A stretch of DNA of 64,000 nt from an uncultured Flavobacteriaceae bacterium (GTDB lineage Bacteria > Bacteroidota > Bacteroidia > Flavobacteriales > Flavobacteriaceae). Position numbers and translations under genes: made by a program. The stretch spans positions 363,875 to 427,874 of the forward strand of contig CANMFO010000004.1 of NCBI GenBank assembly GCA_947497245.1, given 5' to 3'. Shown here one piece after another: positions 8,757 to 18,075 of this stretch (the first letter of the stretch is position 1; every line of letters starts with the position of its first letter). Under the pieces are notes generated by a model. That model was not told where the DNA came from. It did not search any database and worked only from the letters and a program-made list of their open reading frames with translations.

Positions 8757-9512
8757 ATGAAGACCACATTCCACATTGAACAAGATCAGATCACTTTAAA
8801 AAAACAGCTTTGGTACCACTTCTATCCCGGAATCGTGATCCTGGTCTTCTATGTCCTGGTCTCCGAGTATGTTGTGGACCTGGGGTATCCGGGGCTTACC
8901 GGCCTTTTATTGGCGGAGCTGTTCGTGCTGGCCCCTATCGGGATGCTGCATCTGGGAAGGCAGGCCAAACGGCTCAATGGCAACCATAACCTTAAGAATG
9001 TCATTGCCTATACCAAAAAACTATCGGTGGGGCAGTACTTCAAATGGTCGCTGATCGGAATCCTGGGCTGTACGCTCATTTACATTCCCCTGTACCCGGT
9101 CGGCCTGTACTTTAGGGAGACCCTTTTTTATTGGTTGCCGGAATGGTACTTCGATCCGGGATTTGGGGCTTCCGATATGGAACTGGTGGCCAAGGTCTTC
9201 CTTGCCGGGATCTTTATCGACGGAATCATTGGCCCCGTAGTGGAGGAGCTGTTCTTCAGAGGATATCTGCTCCCCCGAATGGCCTATCTAAAAAAGTGGG
9301 CCCCGATCGTGAACGGTGCACTGTTCGGCCTCTACCATTTTTGGCAACCGCACAATTACTTGGCGATCATGGGTGTGGGCATTGTCCTGAGCTATGTGGT
9401 ATGGAAAAAACAGAATGTGTATCTGGGGATCATCATCCACTGCACGCTCAACCTATTGGGCGCCATTGGCGGCTTTTTGGCGGCGAACGCCGGGGAACTG
9501 ATCATACGCTGA
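8757..9512 (+). CDS. CPBP family intramembrane metalloprotease
   Basis: 251 aa with about six membrane segments. The three CPBP (Abi/CAAX protease-like) motifs are all present in the last third: EELFFRG (EExxxR), FGLYHF (FxxxH) and HCTLN (HxxxN). Members cleave within the membrane; bacterial roles include peptide processing and self-immunity. The frame is open 30 nt upstream, but the Met at 8757 (MKTTFHIEQD) is the better start. It lies downstream of the membrane AraC regulator on the same strand, which may control it (inference). Confidence 0.88.
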   Translation: MKTTFHIEQDQITLKKQLWYHFYPGIVILVFYVLVSEYVVDLGYPGLTGLLLAELFVLAPIGMLHLGRQAKRLNGNHNLKNVIAYTKKLSVGQYFKWSLIGILGCTLIYIPLYPVGLYFRETLFYWLPEWYFDPGFGASDMELVAKVFLAGIFIDGIIGPVVEELFFRGYLLPRMAYLKKWAPIVNGALFGLYHFWQPHNYLAIMGVGIVLSYVVWKKQNVYLGIIIHCTLNLLGAIGGFLAANAGELIIR

Positions 9513-9555
9513 ACCGTTCTTGTGGATGGCGAAGGTCCGGTCTGCCGATGGGCCA

Positions 9556-9909
9556 TCAATTCGGTCCCCCGACCTTTTTCCTACAGGCCCTTGCTATCGT
9601 TTCCATCTTTTTGTCAAAGCCCGTTGTCCCGCGGTTCAAAAACCTGGAATCCATGATCAGGCTATGGTGCCTGCTCCTAAAAAACCCCTTTTTTATGAGA
9701 ACGGCGCTCGTGATGAAAGGGCCTTCGACCACTATTTCGACCACCAGGTCCTTTTTTGGGACCGAGATGCCAAAAACATCTTCATAGGCAAAAGAAGCGA
9801 CCGAGTAGACCTTGGAACGGGCCCCTTCGCCAAGCGGTATCGCATCGAAGTGCTTGTGGATACAGTTCAGGACATCGCCCAGCGTTTTCGGTTCCTTAAT
9901 GGGTTTCAT
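9556..9909 (-). CDS. hypothetical protein, 117 aa
   Basis: Soluble protein without signal peptide or membrane segment. It starts MKPIKEPKTLGDVLNCIHKHFDAIPLG and ends in a basic Arg/Lys-rich tail. The balance of hydrophobic strands (SVPKKDLVVEIVVEG) looks protein-like, and the convergent position to the CPBP gene is plausible. No family recognised. Competing plus-strand frames across it have poor composition (many Arg/Gly/Pro), so the minus-strand reading is preferred. Confidence 0.6.
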   Translation of the reverse strand: MKPIKEPKTLGDVLNCIHKHFDAIPLGEGARSKVYSVASFAYEDVFGISVPKKDLVVEIVVEGPFITSAVLIKKGFFRSRHHSLIMDSRFLNRGTTGFDKKMETIARACRKKVGGPN

Positions 9910-10166
9910 GGTACGTTGCTAAATTGGGCGGGGACACCTGTCCGATCCCATGACCGGGACGTGCGTGCCGACTGTGTGCCCGTGGGTGGCAAGTACCATA
10001 AATTCGGCCTAAGAAAAAAATACAATGTAATAGATGGTGCCATACGGTAATAGGCGGGAGGAAAGATGGATTTTAGATAGGGTTTTTAACAAGGATATGG
10101 CACATTTTTCCCGGAAGTTCATGGATTTTTTGTGAACTTTGCATTGCGCACCAATTTATTGGATCT

Positions 10167-10478
10167 ATGGCCGACAAAACCTATAGGACCTGCCAGCACT
10201 GTGGCACGGTAGACCTGAACAGTGATTATTGCAGTCGATGCGGCGCGATCACCAATGTCCTGCTGAAGCGGAAGCTCGAACGCGAACAGCGGGCCATTGA
10301 AAAGCAAAGGGCGGCGGCCCTGGAACGGCCCCATGCCATTACCCTGTTTTTTGAAAATGCCTTGGAGCACAGGAACCTGGTCGTTCGATCGGTGGCCTGG
10401 TTCTTTTACTCCATTTGGGTCATTGTGATCGCCATCGGTTCATTCCTGGCCTGGCTTTTTATGTATATAGTGGCCTGA
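10167..10478 (+). CDS. zinc-ribbon small membrane protein
   Basis: 103 aa. The N-terminal zinc ribbon has two CxxC pairs (CQHC and CSRC, residues about 11-29). A charged Arg/Glu-rich helix follows, with one strong C-terminal membrane segment (FFYSIWVIVIAIGSFLAWLF). The layout suggests a membrane-tethered protein with a cytoplasmic zinc finger. The next gene begins 13 bp downstream, so the two are probably cotranscribed. Exact family not recognised; function unknown. Confidence 0.8.
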   Translation: MADKTYRTCQHCGTVDLNSDYCSRCGAITNVLLKRKLEREQRAIEKQRAAALERPHAITLFFENALEHRNLVVRSVAWFFYSIWVIVIAIGSFLAWLFMYIVA

Positions 10479-10490
10479 GCCTTACCACGA

Positions 10491-10916
10491 ATGGAGACAA
10501 AGCACCCAAAACGGAGATTGGACACGGCCCGCGATTTGCTGGCGAAAGGGTATTTTGCGGCATGCTGCGTTCTTGCCCTGTCGATATACCTGGCGCAGCG
10601 CCTTGGGGCGGACCTTCCAGGGCCGATCAACAATTATGTAAACGATTTACTGTGCATGCCCATTGTACTCAAGATCTGCCAATACGCGGTGCGCTACATA
10701 CGATCGGACCGACAGCTGTTGCTGCCCAAACTCTTACCGCTAGCGCTGACGCTGTACTACTGCCTTTTTTTCGAGTATTTCCTTCCGGGATACCATGACC
10801 GCTATACGGCCGATACGATGGATATCCTGATGTACCTGCTGGGGCTATTGTTCTTTTACCTTATGGAATATGGGGAAACGGGCAAGACATCGGAATACGA
10901 CGGGAAGGCCGGTTGA
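10491..10916 (+). CDS. small polytopic membrane protein ('magnesium citrate secondary transporter'-type annotation)
   Basis: 141 aa with about four hydrophobic segments. The conserved segments NDLLCMPIVL and YTADTMDILMYLLG match a small Bacteroidota membrane family often labelled magnesium citrate secondary transporter, a name I would not take as proof of function. It follows the zinc-ribbon membrane protein by 13 bp in the same direction. Confidence 0.75.
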   Translation: METKHPKRRLDTARDLLAKGYFAACCVLALSIYLAQRLGADLPGPINNYVNDLLCMPIVLKICQYAVRYIRSDRQLLLPKLLPLALTLYYCLFFEYFLPGYHDRYTADTMDILMYLLGLLFFYLMEYGETGKTSEYDGKAG

Positions 10917-11170
10917 TCTCCCCACTTTTTATTGGTTTTTTCTTTTACGGGTCCGCGGACAGTTTTCAATTACCAATTAGCAATGACCAATTGACAGCGG
11001 GCGGTTCGCAGAAGGCTCTTGGTCCTCCCTGGAGGACGTTCCGAAAGCAAGGTTGGACTTCACGGTTGGCCGGCCCCGGTTTCACAGCGGCAGTGTGGTC
11101 ACGGCCCTTTTCTCCAAAAGGTTTATGTCATTTGTTATACGATGTGGGGTGGGTCGCTTGTCCGTTCCCG

Positions 11171-12226
11171 CTATGGTCCGACCTTTGAGTTTTTCAATTC
11201 TCCCAAAAGCTTAATTATCTCTTTACAGATAATATCTGCATTTTCCTTTTTTGTAAAAATGCTGACATGATTTCCCTCAATTAGGGTCAACTTGCTGTTT
11301 GTCGATAGCTTGATAAGTTCCTCTTGCATTTTCATACTCTCAATTTGGGTCTTCCTAAGGTCTATTCCTTTTCCAAGATATACTTTGTAAACGTCTTCTG
11401 GAATTTCTCCAATAGCATCGGTAAATACTCTGAGGGGCAAGGAGCCAAAGTCATTTGTCCTGCCCGCCCTTTCCAATGTGGTATGGTATTGTTCCATCTC
11501 TTTTCCAATGGCCCGAATATATTTCCCGTCATTCAAAAAGGCTATTGTACGATCGTTGACCTCATCTGGTAAGCCTTCCATTTCTCTTTGTAGTACAGGC
11601 CCCGTGAACTTATCATAAAGCACCATAATGCCAAGATCAGCTAAAACGCCCTGAAAGTTATACATCCAAACCATTGATCTGGCCTTCAAAGATGATTTTT
11701 TAGGTATGGACGGTATTCTTGCAACTCGGTCGGGATGCGTGGAATCCAACAAAAACATACCCACCACTTCGTTTGGGTAAAGTTCGGTAAATACGCGGAT
11801 ATAGGGTCCTCCAAGCGAATGACCAAGCATGATATACGGCGGTAATTCTCCAGCTTTTTCCAATAGCGTATGTAACTCACGGGCTATTGTCTCCGGGTCG
11901 CGTGTGGTATTGCTTGCATCGCTATATCCGATCCCTGCCCGGTCGTAACGGACCACCCGCATACTATCCTTGAGCCCTTCACTCAACCAATGGTAGTATT
12001 CGCTTGCCATACCACCACCTCCCTCGATTACAAGAGTTGGTTTCCCATTTTTTTCCCCGGTACCATTTATATGAAGTTTGAATCCTCCAATATCAACCAG
12101 TTTCCCGGGGGGGTGCGGTTTGGGGGCAAATAGACGAAAGCACAATCCAACCAGAACGATTAGCAGCAGTAGCGATGCGATCGACAGGGCGATCCATTTT
12201 AAAACCTTCAAGATAATTCCCTTCAT
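11171..12226 (-). CDS. membrane-anchored alpha/beta hydrolase
   Basis: About 351 aa. An N-terminal membrane segment (WIALSIASLLLLIVLVGLCF) is followed by an alpha/beta hydrolase fold. The nucleophile elbow is GHSLGG, an RYDRAGIGYSD segment precedes it, and the catalytic His is likely in EGNHVS near the C-terminus. A start at 12244 is also open, but a -7 element at 12252-12259 leaves too short a leader for it, so 12226 is preferred. Probably an esterase, lipase or peptidase acting outside the cytoplasmic membrane; substrate unknown. Divergent from the LytS-like kinase gene. Confidence 0.88.
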   Translation of the reverse strand: MKGIILKVLKWIALSIASLLLLIVLVGLCFRLFAPKPHPPGKLVDIGGFKLHINGTGEKNGKPTLVIEGGGGMASEYYHWLSEGLKDSMRVVRYDRAGIGYSDASNTTRDPETIARELHTLLEKAGELPPYIMLGHSLGGPYIRVFTELYPNEVVGMFLLDSTHPDRVARIPSIPKKSSLKARSMVWMYNFQGVLADLGIMVLYDKFTGPVLQREMEGLPDEVNDRTIAFLNDGKYIRAIGKEMEQYHTTLERAGRTNDFGSLPLRVFTDAIGEIPEDVYKVYLGKGIDLRKTQIESMKMQEELIKLSTNSKLTLIEGNHVSIFTKKENADIICKEIIKLLGELKNSKVGP

Positions 12227-12251
12227 AATTCGATGTTTGGTCAATTTGGTC

Positions 12252-12259
12252 CAAACGTA
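12252..12259 (-). promoter_or_regulatory. -7 element of the alpha/beta hydrolase gene
   Basis: On the minus strand this reads TACGTTTG, an exact TAnnTTTG match, 26 nt upstream of the preferred start. No good -33 partner is visible. Confidence 0.4.
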
Positions 12260-12343
12260 AATCCATTGAAAGACTGCTTGAAATTATTTTGATGGACAAG
12301 CCAAAAAACGGCACACATAGATGTGGATCTCGGACGAATACGA

Positions 12344-12376
12344 TTCGACCCAAAAAACAGTATGTTCGACCCAAAA
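12344..12376. promoter_or_regulatory. direct-repeat operator, probable LytTR-regulator site
   Basis: TTCGACCCAAAA occurs at 12344-12355 and again at 12365-12376, a 21-bp spacing that equals two helical turns. LytTR-domain regulators bind such direct repeats. The pair lies just upstream of the promoter at 12399-12430 of the kinase/LytTR regulator operon, so autoregulation is likely. Confidence 0.55.
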
Positions 12377-12398
12377 CCCATAGTGTCCGTCAAAGAGA

Positions 12399-12430
12399 TT
12401 GTAAGGCAAGTATCAATAATGCTAAGTTTG
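12399..12430 (+). promoter_or_regulatory. promoter of the LytS/LytTR operon
   Basis: TTG at 12399-12401, a 21-bp spacer and TAAGTTTG at 12423-12430 fit the Bacteroidota -33/-7 consensus. The ATG is only 4 nt beyond the -7 box, so the mRNA would be nearly leaderless or a later start is used. Confidence 0.5.
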
Positions 12431-12434
12431 TACC

Positions 12435-13538
12435 ATGAATGGTTCTGTACATAAAAATCGGAAGGCTTGGATCAAAGGAGGGATCATTACTATTTTTCTG
12501 GCTATTGGCCTTGTGGGATTTGATCTTATAAGTTTTGATACGGCCGCTGGCATCTTTACAAATCTTCTCGGTTTTATCTTTTGTTGGTCGGTCCTTTCAT
12601 TTTTGATCCATAGGTTTCTTGTCCATAAAGTATTGGCAATACTTGGGTTGCTCGTTGTGATGCTTGTTCTGCCCCATTATACGGGCATCTGGGATTACCC
12701 AATTGCCATTCCGCTGTTGATCCTGTTCTGGTTGGGGGTCGCCTATCTCGTTTTACCGGAATTCTTTAAAAAATATAGGATTGCCATTCTTTCCGTATAT
12801 GGATCGGTCATCGCCTATAATTTTTTCTTTTTCTATACAACACTCGATCAAGCGGATGACCATCGCCTGATTTTGACAAATTTTATGATCGTTCCAATAC
12901 CGGTCTTTGCCGCTTTGTGGGGGTATGAACAATGGCGTTGGTTGAAAACGCTGCGGGCGGATAAGGCCAAAGCGGAATTGGCCTTGCTCAAAAATCAGAT
13001 CAATCCCCATTTCTTCTTCAATACCTTGAACAATCTGTATGGTCTGGTAGTTGAAAAATCCGAGAAAGCTCCGGAAGTCGTTTTAAAACTGTCCGATATG
13101 ATGCGGTATACGATTTACCAGGGTAAAGAAGATCTAGTGCTATTGAAGGATGAGATCGGTTATCTCGAAAACTACATCGAACTGCATAAGATCCGCTATC
13201 AAAAAAAGGTTGAAATTCGATTTGCCCATGATATTCATGATGGTCTAAAAGTTGCCCCTTTGTTATTTATTGTTTTATTGGAAAACGCATTTAAGCACGG
13301 TGTTGAGCCCTTGACGGAAAACGCATATATCCATTTGGACTTAAAAACGCGGGGGAACCAGGTTCTTTTTAGCGTTACGAACAATTATGAACCCAACACG
13401 CTCCAAAAAAAAGCGGGCATAGGCCTGGATAATTTGAAGAAGCGCTTGGTGCACGTCTATCCGGATCGACATGAACTGAAGATTGAAAAAACTAACTTTA
13501 CCTACACGGCCCAATTGAACCTAAGGCTAAATCCATGA
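12435..13538 (+). CDS. LytS-type sensor histidine kinase
   Basis: 367 aa. Four to five N-terminal membrane segments (residues about 15-160) are followed by a short coiled linker and the His_kinase domain. The phospho-acceptor motif is NPHFFFNTLNN, with His at about residue 192. The HATPase_c domain has ENAFKHG (N box) and a GIGLDNLKKRL G-box. Its stop overlaps the start of the LytTR response regulator by 4 bp, so they form a translationally coupled two-component pair. The signal is unknown. Confidence 0.93.
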   Translation: MNGSVHKNRKAWIKGGIITIFLAIGLVGFDLISFDTAAGIFTNLLGFIFCWSVLSFLIHRFLVHKVLAILGLLVVMLVLPHYTGIWDYPIAIPLLILFWLGVAYLVLPEFFKKYRIAILSVYGSVIAYNFFFFYTTLDQADDHRLILTNFMIVPIPVFAALWGYEQWRWLKTLRADKAKAELALLKNQINPHFFFNTLNNLYGLVVEKSEKAPEVVLKLSDMMRYTIYQGKEDLVLLKDEIGYLENYIELHKIRYQKKVEIRFAHDIHDGLKVAPLLFIVLLENAFKHGVEPLTENAYIHLDLKTRGNQVLFSVTNNYEPNTLQKKAGIGLDNLKKRLVHVYPDRHELKIEKTNFTYTAQLNLRLNP

Positions 13539-14251
13539 GCACACGAATGATAACGTATTGCATCATTGACGACGAACCCATAGCACACCGTATCATCGAA
13601 GGCTATTGTGCGGAACTGCCCCACTTGCAGAAAATGGGCAACGCCTACAATGCTCTGGAGGCTTCCGCTATGGTTGCCCGGGAAAAAGTAGATCTGATTT
13701 TTTTGGACATCGACATGCCCAAAATGACGGGCTTTGAATGGTTGAAAACGGTATCGCTGCCTCCTAAGATTATCGTGACCACGGCCTATGGGGAACATGC
13801 TTTGGAGGGTTATGACCTGGATATACTGGACTATCTTCTCAAGCCTTTTTCCTTTCCGCGTTTTTTAAAGGCCGTCAATAAAGTAGGTGAAACGGATAGG
13901 GCAAGGGCACCGGAATCCCCTGAAAGCTATACGGCGGGGAACCGTCGTTTTTTCCTAAAGGGGGACAGGACCCATCACCAGATCCATACGGGCGATATAC
14001 TGTTCATTGAAGCCTATGGGAATTACACTAAGGTGTTTTTTGCCGAGGAAATGATACTGAGCCATGAAAAGATATCCACCCTGGAAAGGGCACTTCCAGA
14101 AAGTGAATTTCTGCGCGTGCACAAGTCCTTCTTGGTGGCCACGGACAAGATCAAGCGCATACAGGGCAATCGGATTTTTGTAAAAGATCACAAAATACCC
14201 ATTGGCCAGACCTATAAGGGTCGCATTAACCGTTTGTTGGACGGGAAGTGA
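13535..14251 (+). CDS. LytTR family response regulator
   Basis: 238 aa. An N-terminal receiver domain has an acidic pocket (IDDE near residue 11), phospho-acceptor Asp58 in FLDIDMP and a conserved Lys in LLKPFSF. The C-terminal LytTR DNA-binding domain spans about residues 135-235 (IEAYGNYTKVF, FLRVHKSFLV). It overlaps the kinase gene by 4 bp (ATGA). The direct repeats at 12344-12376 are a candidate binding site upstream of its own operon. Confidence 0.94.
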   Translation: MSTRMITYCIIDDEPIAHRIIEGYCAELPHLQKMGNAYNALEASAMVAREKVDLIFLDIDMPKMTGFEWLKTVSLPPKIIVTTAYGEHALEGYDLDILDYLLKPFSFPRFLKAVNKVGETDRARAPESPESYTAGNRRFFLKGDRTHHQIHTGDILFIEAYGNYTKVFFAEEMILSHEKISTLERALPESEFLRVHKSFLVATDKIKRIQGNRIFVKDHKIPIGQTYKGRINRLLDGK

Positions 14252-14349
14252 TGTCTCCTTTTGCAGGCGTCTTCGCACGCGGCATTTCAAATATGCAATT
14301 TGCCCTCAAAAGAAAGCCTGGAAACAAAGGTTTCAAGTTCATTGGGGCA

Positions 14350-14460
14350 TCAGTGGATATTTTTAAGATAGGTAGTTGCCTTGTTGTACTCCTGCCCTTG
14401 CAAATAGGCACATCCCAAATTATTAAAGGGAATATCGGTATGAAGTGCCAATAATTTTGT
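14350..14460 (-). pseudogene. TPR gene remnant
   Basis: A minus-strand frame ending in TGA at 14350-14352 encodes one clean tetratricopeptide unit (NNLGCAYLQGQEYNKATTYL). Further upstream the frame is antisense to the next lipoprotein gene and looks random. It appears to be the last TPR repeat of a lost gene. Confidence 0.35.
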
Positions 14461-14491
14461 ATTTTTTATTGATTGTAAGAAAACTTTGAAA

Positions 14492-14881
14492 ATGAGCAGA
14501 AAGAATTTTAAGGACAAAACGTTCGGGGTCTTTCTCATTGCCCTTGCGGTAGTGGCCTTAATTGGATGCTCAAGTTCAGACGATGAATCCGAAAATCCAG
14601 ACCCGAAAGGAACAGTGCTGTCCAAATGTCTTGAGAATGGTGCATTAGGCAATATCGAACAAAATCATGGGCATTCGTTGATCATACCAAAAGAAGATAT
14701 AGCTGCCGCCAAGGAAAAAACGTATACTATTCAAGGTTTTTCTGACCATGACCATACCATTACCGTGACCACGCCGGATTTCACGAATATGAAGAATATG
14801 AATGCATCTAGAGTGGTCGACATTTATTCTTCGACAGAAAACGATCATCGGCATTCCGTTACCATCTTTTGTGCACCATAA
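14492..14881 (+). CDS. histidine-rich lipoprotein
   Basis: About 129 aa. A signal sequence (FGVFLIALAVVALIGC) with a lipobox is followed by an acidic Ser/Asp linker and a mature domain. That domain carries three spaced His clusters: NHGHS, DHDHT and NDHRHS. This pattern recurs in small secreted bacterial proteins of unknown function, and His clusters at strand ends suggest metal binding. Two other Cys residues (in SKCLENG and IFCAP) could form a disulfide. A TAATTTTG box at 14452-14459 may be its -7 element. No operon partner. Confidence 0.78.
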   Translation: MSRKNFKDKTFGVFLIALAVVALIGCSSSDDESENPDPKGTVLSKCLENGALGNIEQNHGHSLIIPKEDIAAAKEKTYTIQGFSDHDHTITVTTPDFTNMKNMNASRVVDIYSSTENDHRHSVTIFCAP

Positions 14882-15134
14882 TACCTTGTTGAATCGCGTA
14901 ATCAAGATTCTTAGGACTATGTGTCGACATTTTACCCTATCATGAACGCGATTTTTTCCCTACCTCGGCGGACCCTCCATAGGCGATCAGGCGTCCACGC
15001 CCATGGTTTTTAAGTATATGCCGTCTTTACCGCACCCCACTGGTCGTGGGCTAGCGGTAGCGAAGGGACTAAAAAGGGGCAATATTCGTAAAAATTGCAC
15101 CAGGCATATCCTGGAAAGAAACAAATACTGAATC

Positions 15135-17867
15135 CTATTCCACAATATCGTAAGATATTGCACCTCGGCCTATTCCATTTCCAAAAATGGAGATGCCTTC
15201 ACAAATGACCATCACCTTGCCCGCAATGTCGCCATTAAAGAACTTCACGCTAGCATTTCCCTCAGCATCCGTAACAATATTGGGTGCCCAATGTATCAAT
15301 GTTCTCAGGTCGGGAACACCGGAATCCACATCGGGTCCATCATAGGCCGGACTATAAAACTCCCTTTTCGGGGAAAACTCGGGAGCGGAATCGAACACTA
15401 AATTGGTTTTTTCGGGAAAAGCCCCAAAAAGACCCGTGCCGGAATAGGTATGAATCGCCAAAATGGCCGGAAAGGACGGTTCCAAAGCACTACCACAAGC
15501 CCTAGGGAATACATCACAGAAATACCGATTGGCAGTAGGGGCATTTCTTATAATTTCAGCGCTTTTAACAGCTTCAATGGGGATATCGGGCACCAGCCTA
15601 AAATTGTAGTTCTTTACAGGTATTCCATCAATTACAATATAGGTAAAATCGGCAGCGTGGACACTGGCATATAGAAAACCGGGCACTGGCCCAACCCTTC
15701 TAATGGAAAGCGCTTGAGGGTAGTTGAACTGCAACCATGAATAAAGTCTACCGGTCCAATTCCTTTCCTTGGCCAACAGCTCTTTGCTATTGATGACAAC
15801 ATCTGGCATGCCATGTAATTTTTTCATTTCTTCCCTTTCCGGGGTCAGCTCATAGTCACTGACAACAACCTCGTTCAATTCAATGGTATTTGGCAGCAAA
15901 TAAGGATCTAGAGCGATGTCCCGTACAATTCTTTCACTGACGGTCTTTTCTATGATACTGTCCACGGGTGCGATAACCAATTCGGTTTTATAAGCTATCT
16001 CGGGAATCTTTCTTTTGTTGATACCGACCTTAAAGTTTGCACTCTTTCGACCGGAAGATGTAGGCTGTATCACATATTTCTTTCCATGACCGTAACTGTC
16101 TTCGAGATCAAAGTTAAAATACCCTGTACTGTCGATTTCTTGGAGGTAGACATTGGTTTTTTTCCCGAAAGTCATTAACGTTAAACCGTACGTATCATCC
16201 TTAAAACGTTTTCTTCTTTTTACATTCTGCACGCCGCCCACATATCCGGTGAGTTTGAGACCCTTTTCCGGTTGGGCAATTCTAGGCTTTTTGGGTTTAT
16301 CGTACTTATAGTTCGTCCAGCCTTGGGTAAGCATCAAATAGTCAAGATCTTTCAGATGATCTTTATGCTCAAAATAATAAGCGGGCTTCTCGATTTCGCC
16401 CCTGATATCCGATTCCAGCATGAAATAAGAAACCATATTTTTTTGGCTACGGTCCGTTTGCTCAAAATAGTCTTTGTTTACCACCATCAAAGAAATAGAA
16501 GATGGTGTAGGTCGTTTTCCTTTTGTTGAACGAATGCGAACGACCACGCTATCGCGGGTTTCATATTCGTTTTTATCCACTTCAACCTTTATATCCAGAT
16601 GCTCTTCAGGTTTATGATTATAGAAATGGCGTTCGGCGATGGGCCTATATTTTGAATCGTATAAAGTCGCTCCTATAATCCCGTTTGGCAAGTTGTCGCC
16701 CCTAAAGGGATAATTGAACATTCCTTTTTTTATCAATGCCTTTAGCATGTAGATATCCTTTCCCCGGTGGTAGAGTTTTATAAAAACGCGATCGGTTATC
16801 GCAGGTTTCGCTTCCAAAACAATTAGCTTACCATGCATTCTGGAAAGAATCCGCATTACCGTGCCTTGGGACCTGGCCGCTGGAATAGGATATTTATGAA
16901 TTGCACCATTTTTTGATCGAACGACCCCAAAATAGCTTTTGCCCTTTTCTGGACGCAGGGTTATTTTGCCCATGCCCAGAGGGTTGCTTTTAAAAGTGGA
17001 CAGTTGATTATTTTTCCCATCAACTATAACCCCTTCTATTTCGGCCCCTTTGCCCTTATAGTTCAGATACTTAAAGCCTATGGTGCTTTTTATATCGTTC
17101 ACCAGGGCACCCCCTTCGGGGAAAAAATCCAGGGAACCCTCATTCGCTTCCAAAACAATGGACTTGGAATAACTTTTACTTTCGGTTTTTAATCGATAAC
17201 CAAGCACCTTTGCATCATTCGCCATCGTATATTCCACAGGGAAAGGCTTACCTTTTTTTTGTATGATCTCAATGGAGTCGGTTCCATCTTCCCAATTCAA
17301 ATATAGCATGGCCTTGCCTCTATGCAGACTGTCCAATTCGTTCGGAAATAGCATTGCAGAGACAGCGATCGTTTCCGTATTTGATCCTTTGGTAACCGTT
17401 ATATTTCGAATAGGGTCGACCTTGTCTTCCGGTCTTTTGAAATGGAAGACATCTATGTAGTTTGAAAAGATGAAATCAGCCCCAAAATTCTTGTTCCATT
17501 CGGTATTCGCCCGTATCAAATATTTCCCCTCGGGATAATTGGAGTGTAGCTGAAAAAAGCTTTCGGCTATTCCGTTTTCCAATTTCAGTAATTTATGGTC
17601 TACTATCTGTTCGTCGATGGGATCGATCAATTCTACGTGCAGCACCCCACTAATTTGGGACGGGGCGTTATCATGGGCATTTGCAACCACCGCTTTGAAC
17701 CAGACTGCCTCCGAGGTGTTGAACACCTTGCCTGTCAACTGCAAGTAGATCTTTTCTGCATCCATGGCATCCGCCGGAACGGAATTCCCGGGCGCAAATG
17801 GTTTCTGGGCACCACACCATGAAATGGCCAATAGAAAAAACAGGGTACAATGTCGATCAATAGGCAT
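15135..17867 (-). CDS. MG2/TonB-plug-like surface protein
   Basis: 910 aa with an N-terminal signal peptide ending near residue 20. The first ~550 residues resemble macroglobulin-type beta domains: EKIYLQLTGKVFNTSEAVWFK near the start and a DFFPEGGALV segment. Residues about 690-830 resemble a TonB-receptor plug (NEVVVSDYE, FTYIVIDGIPV). There is no C-terminal beta-barrel, so it is not a full TonB-dependent receptor. Such proteins are common in Bacteroidota and are probably periplasmic or outer-membrane associated; their function is unproven. Apparently monocistronic. Confidence 0.82.
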   Translation of the reverse strand: MPIDRHCTLFFLLAISWCGAQKPFAPGNSVPADAMDAEKIYLQLTGKVFNTSEAVWFKAVVANAHDNAPSQISGVLHVELIDPIDEQIVDHKLLKLENGIAESFFQLHSNYPEGKYLIRANTEWNKNFGADFIFSNYIDVFHFKRPEDKVDPIRNITVTKGSNTETIAVSAMLFPNELDSLHRGKAMLYLNWEDGTDSIEIIQKKGKPFPVEYTMANDAKVLGYRLKTESKSYSKSIVLEANEGSLDFFPEGGALVNDIKSTIGFKYLNYKGKGAEIEGVIVDGKNNQLSTFKSNPLGMGKITLRPEKGKSYFGVVRSKNGAIHKYPIPAARSQGTVMRILSRMHGKLIVLEAKPAITDRVFIKLYHRGKDIYMLKALIKKGMFNYPFRGDNLPNGIIGATLYDSKYRPIAERHFYNHKPEEHLDIKVEVDKNEYETRDSVVVRIRSTKGKRPTPSSISLMVVNKDYFEQTDRSQKNMVSYFMLESDIRGEIEKPAYYFEHKDHLKDLDYLMLTQGWTNYKYDKPKKPRIAQPEKGLKLTGYVGGVQNVKRRKRFKDDTYGLTLMTFGKKTNVYLQEIDSTGYFNFDLEDSYGHGKKYVIQPTSSGRKSANFKVGINKRKIPEIAYKTELVIAPVDSIIEKTVSERIVRDIALDPYLLPNTIELNEVVVSDYELTPEREEMKKLHGMPDVVINSKELLAKERNWTGRLYSWLQFNYPQALSIRRVGPVPGFLYASVHAADFTYIVIDGIPVKNYNFRLVPDIPIEAVKSAEIIRNAPTANRYFCDVFPRACGSALEPSFPAILAIHTYSGTGLFGAFPEKTNLVFDSAPEFSPKREFYSPAYDGPDVDSGVPDLRTLIHWAPNIVTDAEGNASVKFFNGDIAGKVMVICEGISIFGNGIGRGAISYDIVE

Positions 17868-18075
17868 AGTAGCTTTAAAATTAAAGAGAAAATCTACAAT
17901 CAGTACACTGCAAACTTTTCTATTTTCCTTTTCAAACCATATCGTACGTGGTATTCCCTAAAAAAGCTCAAAAACCGGCCTAGTTTTAAGGTTCAAAAAC
18001 GATGGGTTACAATCCAAGATTCGGAGCAATTCGCCTAAAACGAAATCATTGACGGAAAATATCTAATTTTATGTC

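Noticed and set aside
15000..15070. Further copy of the palindromic element (TACCGC..CCCAC..GTGGG..GCGGTA)
   Set aside because: The hairpin design is similar, but the sequence shared with copies A-D is too short to call.
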